Assembly (NCBI GenBank): GCA_963725065.1
Contig: CAVRXD010000001.1
Location: 37,054-101,053, forward strand
Origin: VAZQ01 sp963725065
GTDB taxonomy: Bacteria > Pseudomonadota > Alphaproteobacteria > Rhizobiales > Xanthobacteraceae
Direction of reading: 5' to 3'
Length of the DNA stretch: 64,000 nucleotides
The position numbers and the translations under genes are program-made. Shown piece by piece: positions 17,393 to 26,122 of the stretch. Numbering within the stretch: position 1 is the first letter of the stretch; each line of letters starts with the position of its first letter. The notes beneath the pieces are model-generated. The model was not told where the DNA came from. It saw only the letters and a list, made by a program, of their open reading frames with translations, and did not search any database.

Positions 17393-17683
17393 ATGGCGAC
17401 GTTTGATCCCCTCCACGTCCCGCCCGCCGCGCTCGAGCACGGGGGCGTGGAAGTCTTGCGGGCTGCGATCGTCGAAGGCGGCCTGCATGTGTCGCTGCGC
17501 CGCGCCTTCGATGATCCCCAAGCCTGGGGCATGGTTATCGCCGACGTCGCGCGGCACGCCGCGCGGATCTTTGCCAGAGAGACCAAGCTGACCGAGGACG
17601 AGGCGCTCGAGCGCATCCGTACGATGTTCGATGCCGAGATGGACGCGCCCACCGATCCCGGCACCACCAGCGCAGTTAGTTAG
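17393..17683 (+). CDS. DUF5076 domain protein (second of two)
   Basis: A 96-residue paralog of the preceding protein. It shares PLHVPPAALEHGGVEVLRA, EGGLHVSLRRAFDDP and WGMVIADVARHAARIFA. The ATG at 17393 is chosen because it aligns with the start of the first copy; the open frame begins 60 bases earlier with an arginine-rich leader that has no counterpart. It lies 18 bases before pdhC, inside the pyruvate dehydrogenase cluster. The C-terminal helix (TEDEALERIRTMFDAEMDA) is better conserved with distant homologs than in the first copy, which may be the diverged one. Function unknown. Confidence 0.78.
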   Translation: MATFDPLHVPPAALEHGGVEVLRAAIVEGGLHVSLRRAFDDPQAWGMVIADVARHAARIFARETKLTEDEALERIRTMFDAEMDAPTDPGTTSAVS

Positions 17684-17701
17684 GCGACGTGAGAGTTTGT
17701 C

Positions 17702-19096
17702 ATGCCGGTCAATATTCTGATGCCTGCCCTGTCGCCCACCATGGAAAAGGGCAATCTTGCCAAATGGCTCAAGAAGGAAGGCGAGAAGGTCAAACCGGGT
17801 GACGTGATCGCCGAAATCGAAACCGACAAGGCCACGATGGAATATGAGGCGATCGACGAGGGCACGCTCGCCAAGATCGTGGTGCCAGAGGGCACGCAGG
17901 ACGTGCCGGTCAACCAGCTTATCGCGGTGCTCGCCGAAGAGGGCGAGGACGTCAAGACGGCGGCTGCGGGGGCGGAGAAGGCAGCGAAGCCCGCGGTAAA
18001 ACCGGCGAGCGCGCCGGCGCCGGCCGCATCTGCGGAGAAGCGGCCTGAAGCCACACCGCAGGATGGCGCTTCAACGCGCCCGCAAGGGCATATCCCTGTT
18101 CCCGGTGAGGGCGCGAAAGCGCTGGCGAAGGGCGAGGCCCCCGGGGCCGTGGCACGTGGTAGCGAGCGGGTATTCTCCTCGCCGCTGGCGCGCCGGCTGG
18201 CAAGGGACGCCGGCATCGACCTCGCGCGGGTCCAAGGCTCCGGCCCGCACGGCCGCATCATCGCGCGCGATGTCGAAGCTGCCAAATCAGGCAAGGGACT
18301 TGTCGCCCCCGCTGCCGCCATCGCTCCGGCCGCAGCGCCGCTCGCCGTGCAAGTACCTGCCGACGACAAGATCCGCGCCTTGTTCGAACCCGGTTCGTAT
18401 GAGGTGATCCCGCACGACAACATCCGCAAAGTCATCGCGCGTCGCCTGCTCGAAGCGAAGCTGACCATCCCTCATTTCTATCTCACGGTCGACTGCAACA
18501 TCGACAAGCTCCTGGCCGCGCGCGAGGAGATCAACGCCGCCGCCGGCAAGGACAAGGAAGGCAAGCCGGGCTACAAGATCTCGGTCAACGATTTCGTCAT
18601 CAAGGCGCTCGCGCTTGCACTCCAGCGCGTGCCAGATGCCAACGTGACTTGGACCGAAGGCGCCATGCTTCGGCACAGGCACTCCGACATCGGGGTTGCG
18701 GTGTCCATACCTGGCGGGCTGATCACCCCGGTGATCCGCAAGGCCGAGCAGAAATCGCTCTCTGCCATCTCCAATGAGATGAAGGATTTTGCGGCGCGGG
18801 CGCGGGCGCGGAAGCTGAAACCGGAAGAGTATCAGGGCGGCAGCAGCGCGGTCTCGAACCTCGGCATGTACGGGGTCAAGGAATTCTACGCCATCATCAA
18901 TCCGCCGCACGCGACCATCCTTTCGGTCGGCGCGGGGGAGGAGCGGGCGGTCGTGCGCAACGGCAAGATCGAGCCCGCCCATCTTATGACCGTCGGGCTC
19001 GCGACCGATCACCGCGCCGTCGACGGCGCGCTCGGTGCCGTCCTTCTCAGCACGTTCAAGGCATTGGTCGAGAATCCGGTGATGATGGTGGTGTGA
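17702..19096 (+). CDS. pdhC: Pyruvate dehydrogenase complex dihydrolipoamide acetyltransferase (E2)
   Basis: A 464-residue core subunit that transfers acetyl groups from lipoate to CoA. Domains in order: lipoyl domain (residues 1-78, lysine in IETDKATMEYEAIDE), Ala/Pro-rich linker, peripheral-subunit-binding domain (about 158-195, SSPLARRLARDAGIDLARV), second linker, and the catalytic domain from about 230. The active-site DHRAVDGALGA near the C-terminus has the His and Asp of acyltransferases. The domain layout is normal for alphaproteobacteria. It ends 10 bases before a small membrane-protein gene. Confidence 0.97.
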   Translation: MPVNILMPALSPTMEKGNLAKWLKKEGEKVKPGDVIAEIETDKATMEYEAIDEGTLAKIVVPEGTQDVPVNQLIAVLAEEGEDVKTAAAGAEKAAKPAVKPASAPAPAASAEKRPEATPQDGASTRPQGHIPVPGEGAKALAKGEAPGAVARGSERVFSSPLARRLARDAGIDLARVQGSGPHGRIIARDVEAAKSGKGLVAPAAAIAPAAAPLAVQVPADDKIRALFEPGSYEVIPHDNIRKVIARRLLEAKLTIPHFYLTVDCNIDKLLAAREEINAAAGKDKEGKPGYKISVNDFVIKALALALQRVPDANVTWTEGAMLRHRHSDIGVAVSIPGGLITPVIRKAEQKSLSAISNEMKDFAARARARKLKPEEYQGGSSAVSNLGMYGVKEFYAIINPPHATILSVGAGEERAVVRNGKIEPAHLMTVGLATDHRAVDGALGAVLLSTFKALVENPVMMVV

Positions 19097-19106
19097 GCGA
19101 CGGGCG

Positions 19107-19607
19107 ATGAGCGAGCGCGAGGTCACAATTCGAACCGCCGTGGTGACCTACTTCCCGATGTTCATTGCCGTGCTCTCGCTCGTGACCTCGATCTATAACG
19201 GTTACCTCAACGGGAAATTCGTCGATATCATCCAGCGCAACTTCGGCCGCACCGAATACCTGCGCACTTGCAAGGAGATTATCGACGCTTATTTTCAGGT
19301 TAAGTTTCGGGCCGGCATCGTGAGCGAGAACGTCGGGCGTGATCCCGCACGTGGAGCAACCGGTGTGTCCGCGGCGCAGATCGACGCCGCGAGCGCGGTG
19401 AGCAAGTTCGCAGCGCTTGGTACATACTTGGCCAATTTGCGGGACGAGCCCACGCGGCAGCAATATACCCGGCTCTCAGGGGAACTCGACAAGGCAGTCC
19501 GCGACGCGGCAAGGACATCACCCGCCGAGCTCAACAAGCTGTTCGAGCCGGCCGACCGGCTTTTCTCCGACATGAACAACGATTGCGTGAAAACTGCCCA
19601 ACAGTGA
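19107..19607 (+). CDS. Hypothetical single-pass membrane protein
   Basis: A 166-residue protein with one N-terminal transmembrane helix (about residues 10-30, YFPMFIAVLSLVTSIYNGYL) and a mainly alpha-helical, polar remainder that includes EIIDAYFQVKFRAG and SAAQIDAASAVSKFAALGTYL. No signal-peptidase site is evident, so it is probably anchored with the C-terminal part outside or inside the membrane; topology is not decided by the sequence. It follows pdhC by 10 bases and precedes a Bug receptor gene. I recognise no domain and propose no function. Confidence 0.7.
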   Translation: MSEREVTIRTAVVTYFPMFIAVLSLVTSIYNGYLNGKFVDIIQRNFGRTEYLRTCKEIIDAYFQVKFRAGIVSENVGRDPARGATGVSAAQIDAASAVSKFAALGTYLANLRDEPTRQQYTRLSGELDKAVRDAARTSPAELNKLFEPADRLFSDMNNDCVKTAQQ

Positions 19608-19666
19608 AAAACGCAACGAACGCCTCCGCGCAAAACCGAGAGCGAGAGGACGAAAGGGAGGAGACG

Positions 19667-20704
19667 ATGAATGATGACAGAAGAGCCAAGTCGGCGTGGC
19701 CGACAGAGCAATGTCTATCGACCGGCGACAAGACCCGGCGTGAGTTGATCGGAGCGGCGGCGCTCGCTTTGGCATTGATGCCAGGCGCGGCGCGCAGCCA
19801 GGAGCGGTTTCCAGCCAAGAACATCCGCATCATCGTGCCGTTCCCGGCGGGCGCGACGACGGACATGCTGGCGCGGCTGTTCGCTCAGCGAATGTCGGAT
19901 GGGCTCAATCAAGCCGTGGTGGTCGAGAATGTCGGCGGTGCAGGCGGATCGCTCGGGGCCGATCAGGTAGCCAAGGCCGCTCCCGACGGCTACACGCTTC
20001 TGTTTCACAATATCACGTTCACCACCACGACGTCATCGCTGCAATTTGTCGGGCGTTCACGTCACGATATCGAGCAGGACTTTGTGCCAATTGCGGTCGG
20101 AGCTTATGTACCCCTCTTGCTGTTGGCGCACCCATCGGTGCCAGCGCGCGACCTCAAGGAATTCGTCGAATACGCCAAGCAGACCAAAGAGCCCCTGTTC
20201 TACGGCTCCACCGGCCCCGGCAGCATCATGAATCTGATGGGCGAGGTGCTCAAACGCGATACCGGGATCAAGATCGACCACGTGCCGTTCCGCGGCGCTG
20301 CTCCGTTGGTGCAGGAGATGTTGTCTGGCCGAATTCAATTTGGCGGTGATCAGCTCTCGAGCTCACTGCAACATGTGAAGGCCGGTGCCCTAAAGGCGCT
20401 GGCGGTGACGACGCACTCCGCGGCGTTGCCGGAGGTGCCCAGCGCGCGCGAACTCGGCTTTCCAAATCTTGACCTCCGGGGCTGGAACGGCTTCTTCGCG
20501 CCGAAGGGTACCCCGGAGCCGGTGATCGCACGGCTGCATCAGGAGATTGCCGCGGCAGCGAAGCACCCGGAGGTGCAGAAGCGAATGATGGACGTCGGCG
20601 CTGAGCCGTCCGGTTCAAGCCAGACCGAGATGCGCGACATGCTGCGCGAGCAGATCGCGAAGGTCAGGCCGATGGTGGAAGAGCTCAAGCTGGTTGTCCA
20701 ATAG
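19667..20704 (+). CDS. Bug-family substrate-binding protein with Tat-like signal
   Basis: A 345-residue TctC/Bug receptor. The N-terminus carries TRRELIGAAALALALMPGAARS, consistent with a twin-arginine export signal of Bug proteins. Mature-protein hallmarks are FPAKNIRIIVPFPAGATTD, NVGGAGGSLGADQVAKAAPD and IDHVPFRGAAPLVQEMLSG. ATG 19667 is chosen because GGGAGGAG precedes it; the open frame reaches back into the previous gene. No TctA/TctB genes are nearby. It separates pdhC from lpdA, where relatives usually have no such gene, so it is probably a later insertion. Ligand unknown. Confidence 0.88.
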   Translation: MNDDRRAKSAWPTEQCLSTGDKTRRELIGAAALALALMPGAARSQERFPAKNIRIIVPFPAGATTDMLARLFAQRMSDGLNQAVVVENVGGAGGSLGADQVAKAAPDGYTLLFHNITFTTTTSSLQFVGRSRHDIEQDFVPIAVGAYVPLLLLAHPSVPARDLKEFVEYAKQTKEPLFYGSTGPGSIMNLMGEVLKRDTGIKIDHVPFRGAAPLVQEMLSGRIQFGGDQLSSSLQHVKAGALKALAVTTHSAALPEVPSARELGFPNLDLRGWNGFFAPKGTPEPVIARLHQEIAAAAKHPEVQKRMMDVGAEPSGSSQTEMRDMLREQIAKVRPMVEELKLVVQ

Positions 20705-20756
20705 GTAGCTATCGGCGGAAGCGCGCCCGTTTCGCTTGGAAGCGCGTCCGTGAATC

Positions 20757-22184
20757 GTGGAGATGCAAGTGCCAGATCCGTTCGACATCATCATCATCGG
20801 CTCGGGGCCCGGCGGCTACGTCACCGCGATCCGCGCGGCACAGCTCGGGTTCAAGACGGCGATCGTCGAACGAGATTATCTCGGCGGCATCTGTCTCAAC
20901 TGGGGCTGCATCCCGACCAAGGCGTTGCTGCGCTCGGCCGAGATCTTCCACTACATGCAGCACCCGAAGGACTACGGCCTCTCGGCCGAGAACGTCAGCT
21001 ACGATCCCGCTGCCGTCGTCAAGCGTTCGCGCGTGGTGTCGAAGCGGCTCAATGACGGTGTCGGCTTTCTGATGCGGAAGAACAAGGTGACCGTCATCTG
21101 GGGCGAGGCGATTATCGACGCGCCGGGCAAGGTCACGGTCAAGGCCAGCAAGACGGAGGCGCCCAAAGGCGCGCTCGGCCCCGACACCTATCAGGCGAAG
21201 CACATCATTCTTGCCACCGGGGCACGCCCTCGGGTGCTGCCTGGGCTCGAACCTGACAAAAAGCTGATCTGGACGTACTTTGAGGCCATGTTGCCCGAGC
21301 GCATGCCGAAATCACTTCTGGTGGTGGGGTCGGGCGCGATCGGGATCGAGTTTGCTTCGTTCTATCGCAACTTCGGCGCCGAGGTGACGGTGGTCGAGAT
21401 ATTGCCGCAGATACTGCCGGCGGAAGACGCGGAGATTTCGGCGTTTGCCCGCAAACAATTCGAGAAACAAGGCATCAAGATCCTGACCGATACCAAGGTC
21501 GCCAAGCTGGAGAAGAAGCCCGATGGCGTCACCGCGACCCTCGAGGGCAAAGGTGGGACCCAGACGCTCAATGTCGAGCGTGTCATCTCCGCCGTCGGCG
21601 TTGTCGGTAACATCGAGAATCTGGGTCTAGAAAAGGTCGGCGTGAAAACCGAGCGTGGAGCGATCGTGGTCGATGCGCTCAACCGCACCAGTGTGCCGGG
21701 CATCTACGCCATCGGCGACGTAGCCGGGCCGCCGCTGCTTGCGCACAAGGCCGAACACGAAGGGGTTATCTGCGTCGAAGCGATCAAGGGGCTCAAGCCT
21801 CATCCCATGGACAAGCGCTTGATCCCGGGCTGCACCTATTGCTCGCCGCAGATCGCCTCGGTTGGTCTCACCGAACAGGCCGCGAAGGAGAAGAAGCTCG
21901 ATATCCGGGTCGGACGATTTCCGTTCGTGGGTAATGGCAAGGCCATTGCGCTCGGCGAGGATCAAGGGTTGGTCAAGGTCATCTTCGAAAAGAAGACGGG
22001 TGAGTTGCTCGGCGCGCATATGGTCGGAGCGGAAGTGACTGAACTGATCCAGGGCTATGTGGTGGCGATGAACCTAGAGACGACGGAGGAGGAACTCATC
22101 CACACCATCTTCCCGCATCCGACGTTGTCCGAGATGATGAAGGAGGCTGTGCTCGACGCCTATGGGCGCGCGCTCAATATCTGA
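20757..22184 (+). CDS. lpdA: Dihydrolipoyl dehydrogenase (E3)
   Basis: A 475-residue FAD enzyme that reoxidises dihydrolipoamide of 2-oxoacid dehydrogenase complexes with NAD+. FAD-binding IIIGSGPGGYVTAIRAAQLG, redox-active disulfide GGICLNWGCIPTKALL, NAD-binding LLVVGSGAIGIEFASFY and the C-terminal catalytic HTIFPHPTLSEMM are all intact. The annotated start is GTG at 20757; an ATG two codons later (20763) is equally possible. It belongs functionally to the pdh cluster although a Bug gene now separates it from pdhC. Confidence 0.96.
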   Translation: MEMQVPDPFDIIIIGSGPGGYVTAIRAAQLGFKTAIVERDYLGGICLNWGCIPTKALLRSAEIFHYMQHPKDYGLSAENVSYDPAAVVKRSRVVSKRLNDGVGFLMRKNKVTVIWGEAIIDAPGKVTVKASKTEAPKGALGPDTYQAKHIILATGARPRVLPGLEPDKKLIWTYFEAMLPERMPKSLLVVGSGAIGIEFASFYRNFGAEVTVVEILPQILPAEDAEISAFARKQFEKQGIKILTDTKVAKLEKKPDGVTATLEGKGGTQTLNVERVISAVGVVGNIENLGLEKVGVKTERGAIVVDALNRTSVPGIYAIGDVAGPPLLAHKAEHEGVICVEAIKGLKPHPMDKRLIPGCTYCSPQIASVGLTEQAAKEKKLDIRVGRFPFVGNGKAIALGEDQGLVKVIFEKKTGELLGAHMVGAEVTELIQGYVVAMNLETTEEELIHTIFPHPTLSEMMKEAVLDAYGRALNI

Positions 22185-22291
22185 TGAATCGCGCTTCGAC
22201 ACGTAAAGTCCAACCCTCTGCTTCGAGACGGCTGTTTTCCGCGCGGCTCAAGATGAGAGGGGAGGGAGCGCAGCGGCGGCTCGTCTCGATC

Positions 22292-22593
22292 GTGTCCCCC
22301 ATCATCGACATCCATACTCACTGCGCGGCGCGCGCACGCGACGATCCTTTCGGTGTCGCGGAGACGCTGCGAGCAATCCCGGCGGGCAAAAACGCGGTGA
22401 CGAACTATCGCGGACTACCCGCGGTGTCCTATCGCGAGATGTCGGATTTCGACCTCCAGCAGGAGGTTTGCGCAAAGGCCGCCCCAGGGAACACATCGAC
22501 ATCGTCAATGGGCTCGCGATTGCACCGGCCGACAAGGAAATGATTCTTTGGCGCAATGCAGCGCGCTTTTTTAACCTGTCCGGTGCGGCCTGA
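22292..22593 (+). pseudogene. Amidohydrolase remnant with large internal deletion
   Basis: From the GTG at 22292 the reading gives SPIIDIHTHCAARARDD, then PFGVAETLRAIPAGKNAV and SYREMSDFDLQQEVCAKA, which is the metal-binding N-terminus of an ACMSD-like/TIM-barrel amidohydrolase. At about 22475-22490 this frame ends in unrelated residues. A different frame then gives EHIDIVNGLAIAPADKEM and ILWRNAARFFNL up to TGA at 22591, which is a typical C-terminus of the same superfamily. The intact gene should be about 1 kb, so roughly 700 or more bases of the middle are gone and the ends are out of frame. It lies directly after lpdA and before a Bug receptor on the opposite strand. Confidence 0.72.
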
Positions 22594-22620
22594 TCGTCTC
22601 GTTCCTGGTTCGCGAACCGC

Positions 22621-23592
22621 TCAGTCCATCACCACATTAGACGCCTTGATCACCGCGGCCCACTTGGCTACTTCGCCCGGGAGCATGGCGGCGACCTCGG
22701 CCGGCGTCTTGAGCGCCGGTGGAATGCCCTGTTTGGCCATCGCAGTTCGCACCGCATCCTTCGAAAGGGCCATGGCGATGGCGAGGTAGAGGCGCTCGAT
22801 CACCGGAGCCGGCGTGCGCGCCGGCGCGAACAAAGCAGACCAGGCATCGGCCTCGACTCCCGGCACGCCGCTCTCAGCGAACGTCGGCACCGACGCAAGC
22901 TGCGGCACACGCTCGGCGCGCGCGAGCCCAAGTGCGCGCACCGAGCCCGACTCGATCTGCTGTCCGATCAGGCCCGGCAGTGGCGCGATGCTGATGTCGA
23001 TACGATCTGCCAGCAACTCCGTGAGCATGGGTGAGAGGCCCTTGAAGGGCACGTGCAACATGTCGATGCCAGCCTTGGTCTTGAACAGTTCGCCGGCGAG
23101 GTGGGCACCGGAGCCGTTGCCGGTCGACCCGAATGTAAGAGTGCCGGGCTTGGCCTTTGCCATCGCCACGACGTCGCCGACGCTTGTAAGCGCCAGGCTC
23201 TTGCGCACCACCAGCACGTGGGGCATGGCGGCGATGCCCGCGACCGGGGCAAAATCCCTCACCGCGTCGTAAGGGCAGTTCTTGATCAAGCTCTGATTGG
23301 TCGCGTGGGTCTGGTTGGTGCCGAGTACGAGCACATGCCCATCCGGTTCCGCGCGCGCCACCGCCTGGGCGCCGATGATGCCCGATCCGCCGGGTCGGTT
23401 TTCAACGACGATCGGTTGATTGAGATCGCCGGCGGCTTCCTGTGCGATCAGGCGCGCCAAAGCGTCGACTGGTCCGCCAGGAGGGTAGGGCACGATGATG
23501 GTGATGCTGCGGCTCGGAAAGCCCTGCGCACCTGATCCGGAAGGAAAACCGAGCGCGGCCATGCCGGCGAGGGTTGCACGACGGGTAAGCAT
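22621..23592 (-). CDS. Bug-family tripartite tricarboxylate transporter substrate-binding protein
   Basis: A 323-residue periplasmic receptor. The N-terminus MLTRRATLAGMAALGF suggests a Tat or Sec signal with cleavage near SGAQ (about residue 23). Typical segments are FPSRSITIIVPYPPGGPVD, NRPGGSGIIGAQAVARA and MLHVPFKGLSPMLTELLA. It converges on the decayed amidohydrolase; the two genes may once have formed one accessory catabolic island, since Bug receptors and amidohydrolases are often neighbours. No transporter membrane subunits lie nearby. Ligand not predictable. Confidence 0.88.
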   Translation of the reverse strand: MLTRRATLAGMAALGFPSGSGAQGFPSRSITIIVPYPPGGPVDALARLIAQEAAGDLNQPIVVENRPGGSGIIGAQAVARAEPDGHVLVLGTNQTHATNQSLIKNCPYDAVRDFAPVAGIAAMPHVLVVRKSLALTSVGDVVAMAKAKPGTLTFGSTGNGSGAHLAGELFKTKAGIDMLHVPFKGLSPMLTELLADRIDISIAPLPGLIGQQIESGSVRALGLARAERVPQLASVPTFAESGVPGVEADAWSALFAPARTPAPVIERLYLAIAMALSKDAVRTAMAKQGIPPALKTPAEVAAMLPGEVAKWAAVIKASNVVMD

Positions 23593-23668
23593 GGGAGATT
23601 CCGGCGAAAGCAGTCGCCCGGAACTCTATGTCGTCGCAGGTGTTTGGTCAAAGAGCCAGGAGGCCGCC

Positions 23669-23884
23669 ATGCAGGACCATATCTACAAAGTCGTAGAGCT
23701 CGTGGGCTCTTCCGAGACCAGCATCGAGGATGCCATCAGCGCTGCGATCAGCCGTGCCAACGAGACCGTTCGACATCTGCGATGGTTCGAGGTCGTGCAG
23801 ACGCGGGGCCATGTAGAGAACGGCAAGATCTCGCACTATCAGGTGACGCTCAAGGTCGGTTTCACGATGGAGAAGGCGGATTGA
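23669..23884 (+). CDS. Dodecin family flavin-binding protein
   Basis: A 71-residue protein of the dodecin family, which assembles as a hollow dodecamer that stores or buffers flavins. The start MQDHIYKVVELVGSSETS, the central tryptophan in RHLRWFEVVQTRG and the terminal YQVTLKVGF strand fit the family. The ATG at 23669 follows CAGGAGG and gives the normal length. The open frame reaches further upstream into the divergent Bug gene region and is not coding there. Stand-alone gene. Confidence 0.9.
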   Translation: MQDHIYKVVELVGSSETSIEDAISAAISRANETVRHLRWFEVVQTRGHVENGKISHYQVTLKVGFTMEKAD

Positions 23885-24000
23885 GGTCCGCGCCCTCGTT
23901 GAGCGAGTCCCTTCGCCACAGTCCCGCGGCAGGGCACTGCGGTCTGCTCGCGCGTTGCGTGCGTCGCCGCCATCTGGAGGGGCACGCTATGGTCGCAATC

Positions 24001-24432
24001 TCAGGCGCGAACATAGTTTTCGAGCTTGTCGAGCGTTCCGATCCAGCCGCGAGCATGGCGATCGCGCGCGGCCTCGTCGGCGAATTGTTCGTGCATTAGC
24101 GTTAGCAAGGTCCCTTCGCCGTCACGCCTGAGCGCGATCGTGACCAGCGACTCTCGTTCCGGGGTCGTACGCCAAGCCCAGGTGAATACCAGCTTTTCAT
24201 TCGGCACCACCTCGCGGTAGGTGCCGCCCACGTCGTGTTCCTCGCCGTCGGGTCCACGAAAGACGATACGGAAGCGCCCGCCGACGCGCACGTCCGCCGT
24301 AGCGCGCAATACTTCGGCGTTCTCGGGGCCAAACCAGTGCGGTATTTTTTTGGCGTCCGTCCAAGCCTCGTAGACTTTCGCCGGCAGTGCGTTCATGCGG
24401 CGCTTGAGGGTTAGACTAGGCTTGGTGGACAC
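24001..24432 (-). CDS. SRPBCC (AHSA1-type) domain protein
   Basis: A 143-residue protein with the START/AHSA1-like fold. KRRMNALPAKVYEAWTD, HWFGPENA, VGGRFRIVFRGPDGEEHDVGG and a C-terminal WIGTLDKLENYVRA are standard landmarks. Such proteins bind hydrophobic ligands and are often regulated by ArsR-type repressors, but no regulator gene is adjacent. It stands alone between the dodecin gene and lipA, divergent from lipA with about 215 bases between starts. Specific function unknown. Confidence 0.85.
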   Translation of the reverse strand: MSTKPSLTLKRRMNALPAKVYEAWTDAKKIPHWFGPENAEVLRATADVRVGGRFRIVFRGPDGEEHDVGGTYREVVPNEKLVFTWAWRTTPERESLVTIALRRDGEGTLLTLMHEQFADEAARDRHARGWIGTLDKLENYVRA

Positions 24433-24649
24433 GCGCGCCTTCCTCCAGGTGAAGTGAGACGAGAGACGTATTGGGAGCGAAGCGATCGGTCAGAAATATG
24501 CCAAAATTCGACCGAGGCGCGCTTTCCCCTGGTACGGGATGTGGGCCAGGATGCCAGTTCCGTGCCTCCCGGCGACGTGGCGCGCTGAAGCCAAGACGGG
24601 ACGCCTTGCGCCGGCTGCCCTGCGTCCGTAAGTAAGCCGGGGAGCTGCC

Positions 24650-25603
24650 ATGACCGTCGTGCTCGATGCCACCAACAGACCGCGCCATCCGGAGAAAGCC
24701 CAGCGGCCCGACGTGGCGGCGCTGAAGAAGCCCGATTGGATCAGGGTGAGGGCGCCCATGTCCAGGGGTTATGGCGACACCCGGGAGATCGTACGCGCGA
24801 ACGGGTTGCACACGGTGTGTGAGGAGGCCGGCTGCCCCAATATCGGTGAGTGCTGGGACAAGCGGCACGCGACCTTCATGATCATGGGCGATACCTGTAC
24901 CCGTGCCTGCGCCTTCTGCAACGTCAAGACCGGCCTGCCCGGCCCGCTTGATCCGGGGGAGCCGTCACGCGTCGCGGACGCCACCGCAAAGCTCAGGCTC
25001 AAGCACGTGGTCGTAACCTCGGTTGACCGCGACGATCTCGCCGACGGCGGCGGCGAGCACTTTGCGGCTGTCATCGGCGCGATCCGGGCGCAATGCCCGG
25101 CGACGACGATCGAGGTGCTCACGCCTGATTTCCTGCGTAAGACCGGGGCGGTCGAGATGGTGGTCACGGCAAAGCCCGACGTCTTCAACCACAACCTTGA
25201 GACCGTGCCGTCGAAATATCTCACGGTGCGGCCGGGCGCACGCTACTTCGCGTCGATACGCTTGTTGCAGCGGGCCAAGGAGATCGATCCAACGATCTTC
25301 ACCAAGTCCGGGATCATGGTGGGCCTGGGCGAGCAGCGGAACGAGCTGCTCCAGGTCATGGATGATCTGCGTGCGGCGGATGTCGACTTCCTCACAATCG
25401 GTCAGTATCTGCAGCCGACGCGCAAGCACCACGCCGTCGAACGCTACGTCCATCCCGACGAGTTCAGGGCCTACGAGACCATCGCTTATGCGAAGGGCTT
25501 TCTGATGGTCTCCTCTTCCCCGCTCACGCGCTCCTCGCATCACGCGGGCGAGGATTTCGCACGATTGAAAGCGGCGCGGGAGGCCAAGCTTGGCGGCCTC
25601 TGA
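24650..25603 (+). CDS. lipA: Lipoyl synthase
   Basis: A 317-residue radical-SAM enzyme that inserts two sulfurs into protein-bound octanoyl groups. Both iron-sulfur clusters are visible: the auxiliary-cluster cysteines in CEEAGCPNIGEC (about residues 62-73) and the SAM-cluster CxxxCxxC in DTCTRACAFCNV (about 88-95). HHAGEDFARLKAAR near the C-terminus is also conserved. It would supply lipoate to PdhB, PdhC and other lipoyl domains encoded nearby, a functional link that explains its position after lpdA in this lineage. Confidence 0.97.
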   Translation: MTVVLDATNRPRHPEKAQRPDVAALKKPDWIRVRAPMSRGYGDTREIVRANGLHTVCEEAGCPNIGECWDKRHATFMIMGDTCTRACAFCNVKTGLPGPLDPGEPSRVADATAKLRLKHVVVTSVDRDDLADGGGEHFAAVIGAIRAQCPATTIEVLTPDFLRKTGAVEMVVTAKPDVFNHNLETVPSKYLTVRPGARYFASIRLLQRAKEIDPTIFTKSGIMVGLGEQRNELLQVMDDLRAADVDFLTIGQYLQPTRKHHAVERYVHPDEFRAYETIAYAKGFLMVSSSPLTRSSHHAGEDFARLKAAREAKLGGL

Positions 25604-25669
25604 GGACCCGATTCGCTCCCTCACAGTGATCGGCAGCGGAGGATCCGGCAAAGCCGCCGGAGTCGATTA

Positions 25670-26122
25670 ATGCCGCAATTCTCGACCAAGCGTCGCGTGC
25701 GGCACTCGGCCGCCCATATGTTCGATCTAGTTGCCGACGTGGAGCGCTATCCTGAATTCGTGCCGTTGTGCCGTTCGCTCAAGGTGCGCCAGCGCATTCC
25801 CGAGCCCGAAGGGGTCGAGATTCTGGTCGCGGACATGACGGTGGCCTACAAGTTCATCCGCGAGACCTTCACCAGCCGGGTCACGCTCGACCGGCCCAAT
25901 CTTCAGATCCTGGTCGAGTATCTCGACGGCCCGTTCAGCCGGTTGGAAAACCGTTGGGCCTTTCGCGCGACCGGCGACCACACGTGCGATGTTGAGTTTT
26001 TCATCTCGTATGATTTCAAGAGCCGGACGTTGGGCCTGATCATGGGGACGATGTTCGACGCGGCCTTCCGGCGCTTCGCCGGCGCCTTCGAGCGGCGCGC
26101 CGACCTGGTCTATGCGAAGTGA
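25670..26122 (+). CDS. RatA/COQ10-family ubiquinone-binding START-like protein
   Basis: A 150-residue protein of the polyketide-cyclase/COQ10 family. The segments HSAAHMFDLVADVERYPEF, PLCRSLKVR and LEYLDGPF-like VEYLDGPFSRLENRW are characteristic. Eukaryotic and some bacterial relatives bind ubiquinone and help respiration; the E. coli homolog is described as the RatA toxin affecting ribosome association. In alphaproteobacteria the gene regularly follows lipA, as here (66-base gap), and a coenzyme-Q role seems more likely than a toxin role. No antitoxin partner (RatB-like) is adjacent. Confidence 0.88.
   Translation: MPQFSTKRRVRHSAAHMFDLVADVERYPEFVPLCRSLKVRQRIPEPEGVEILVADMTVAYKFIRETFTSRVTLDRPNLQILVEYLDGPFSRLENRWAFRATGDHTCDVEFFISYDFKSRTLGLIMGTMFDAAFRRFAGAFERRADLVYAK

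Noticed and set aside
25670..26122. RatA-type protein as part of a toxin-antitoxin system
   Set aside because: No RatB-like partner adjacent, and the conserved lipA neighbourhood and sequence fit a COQ10-like ubiquinone role.
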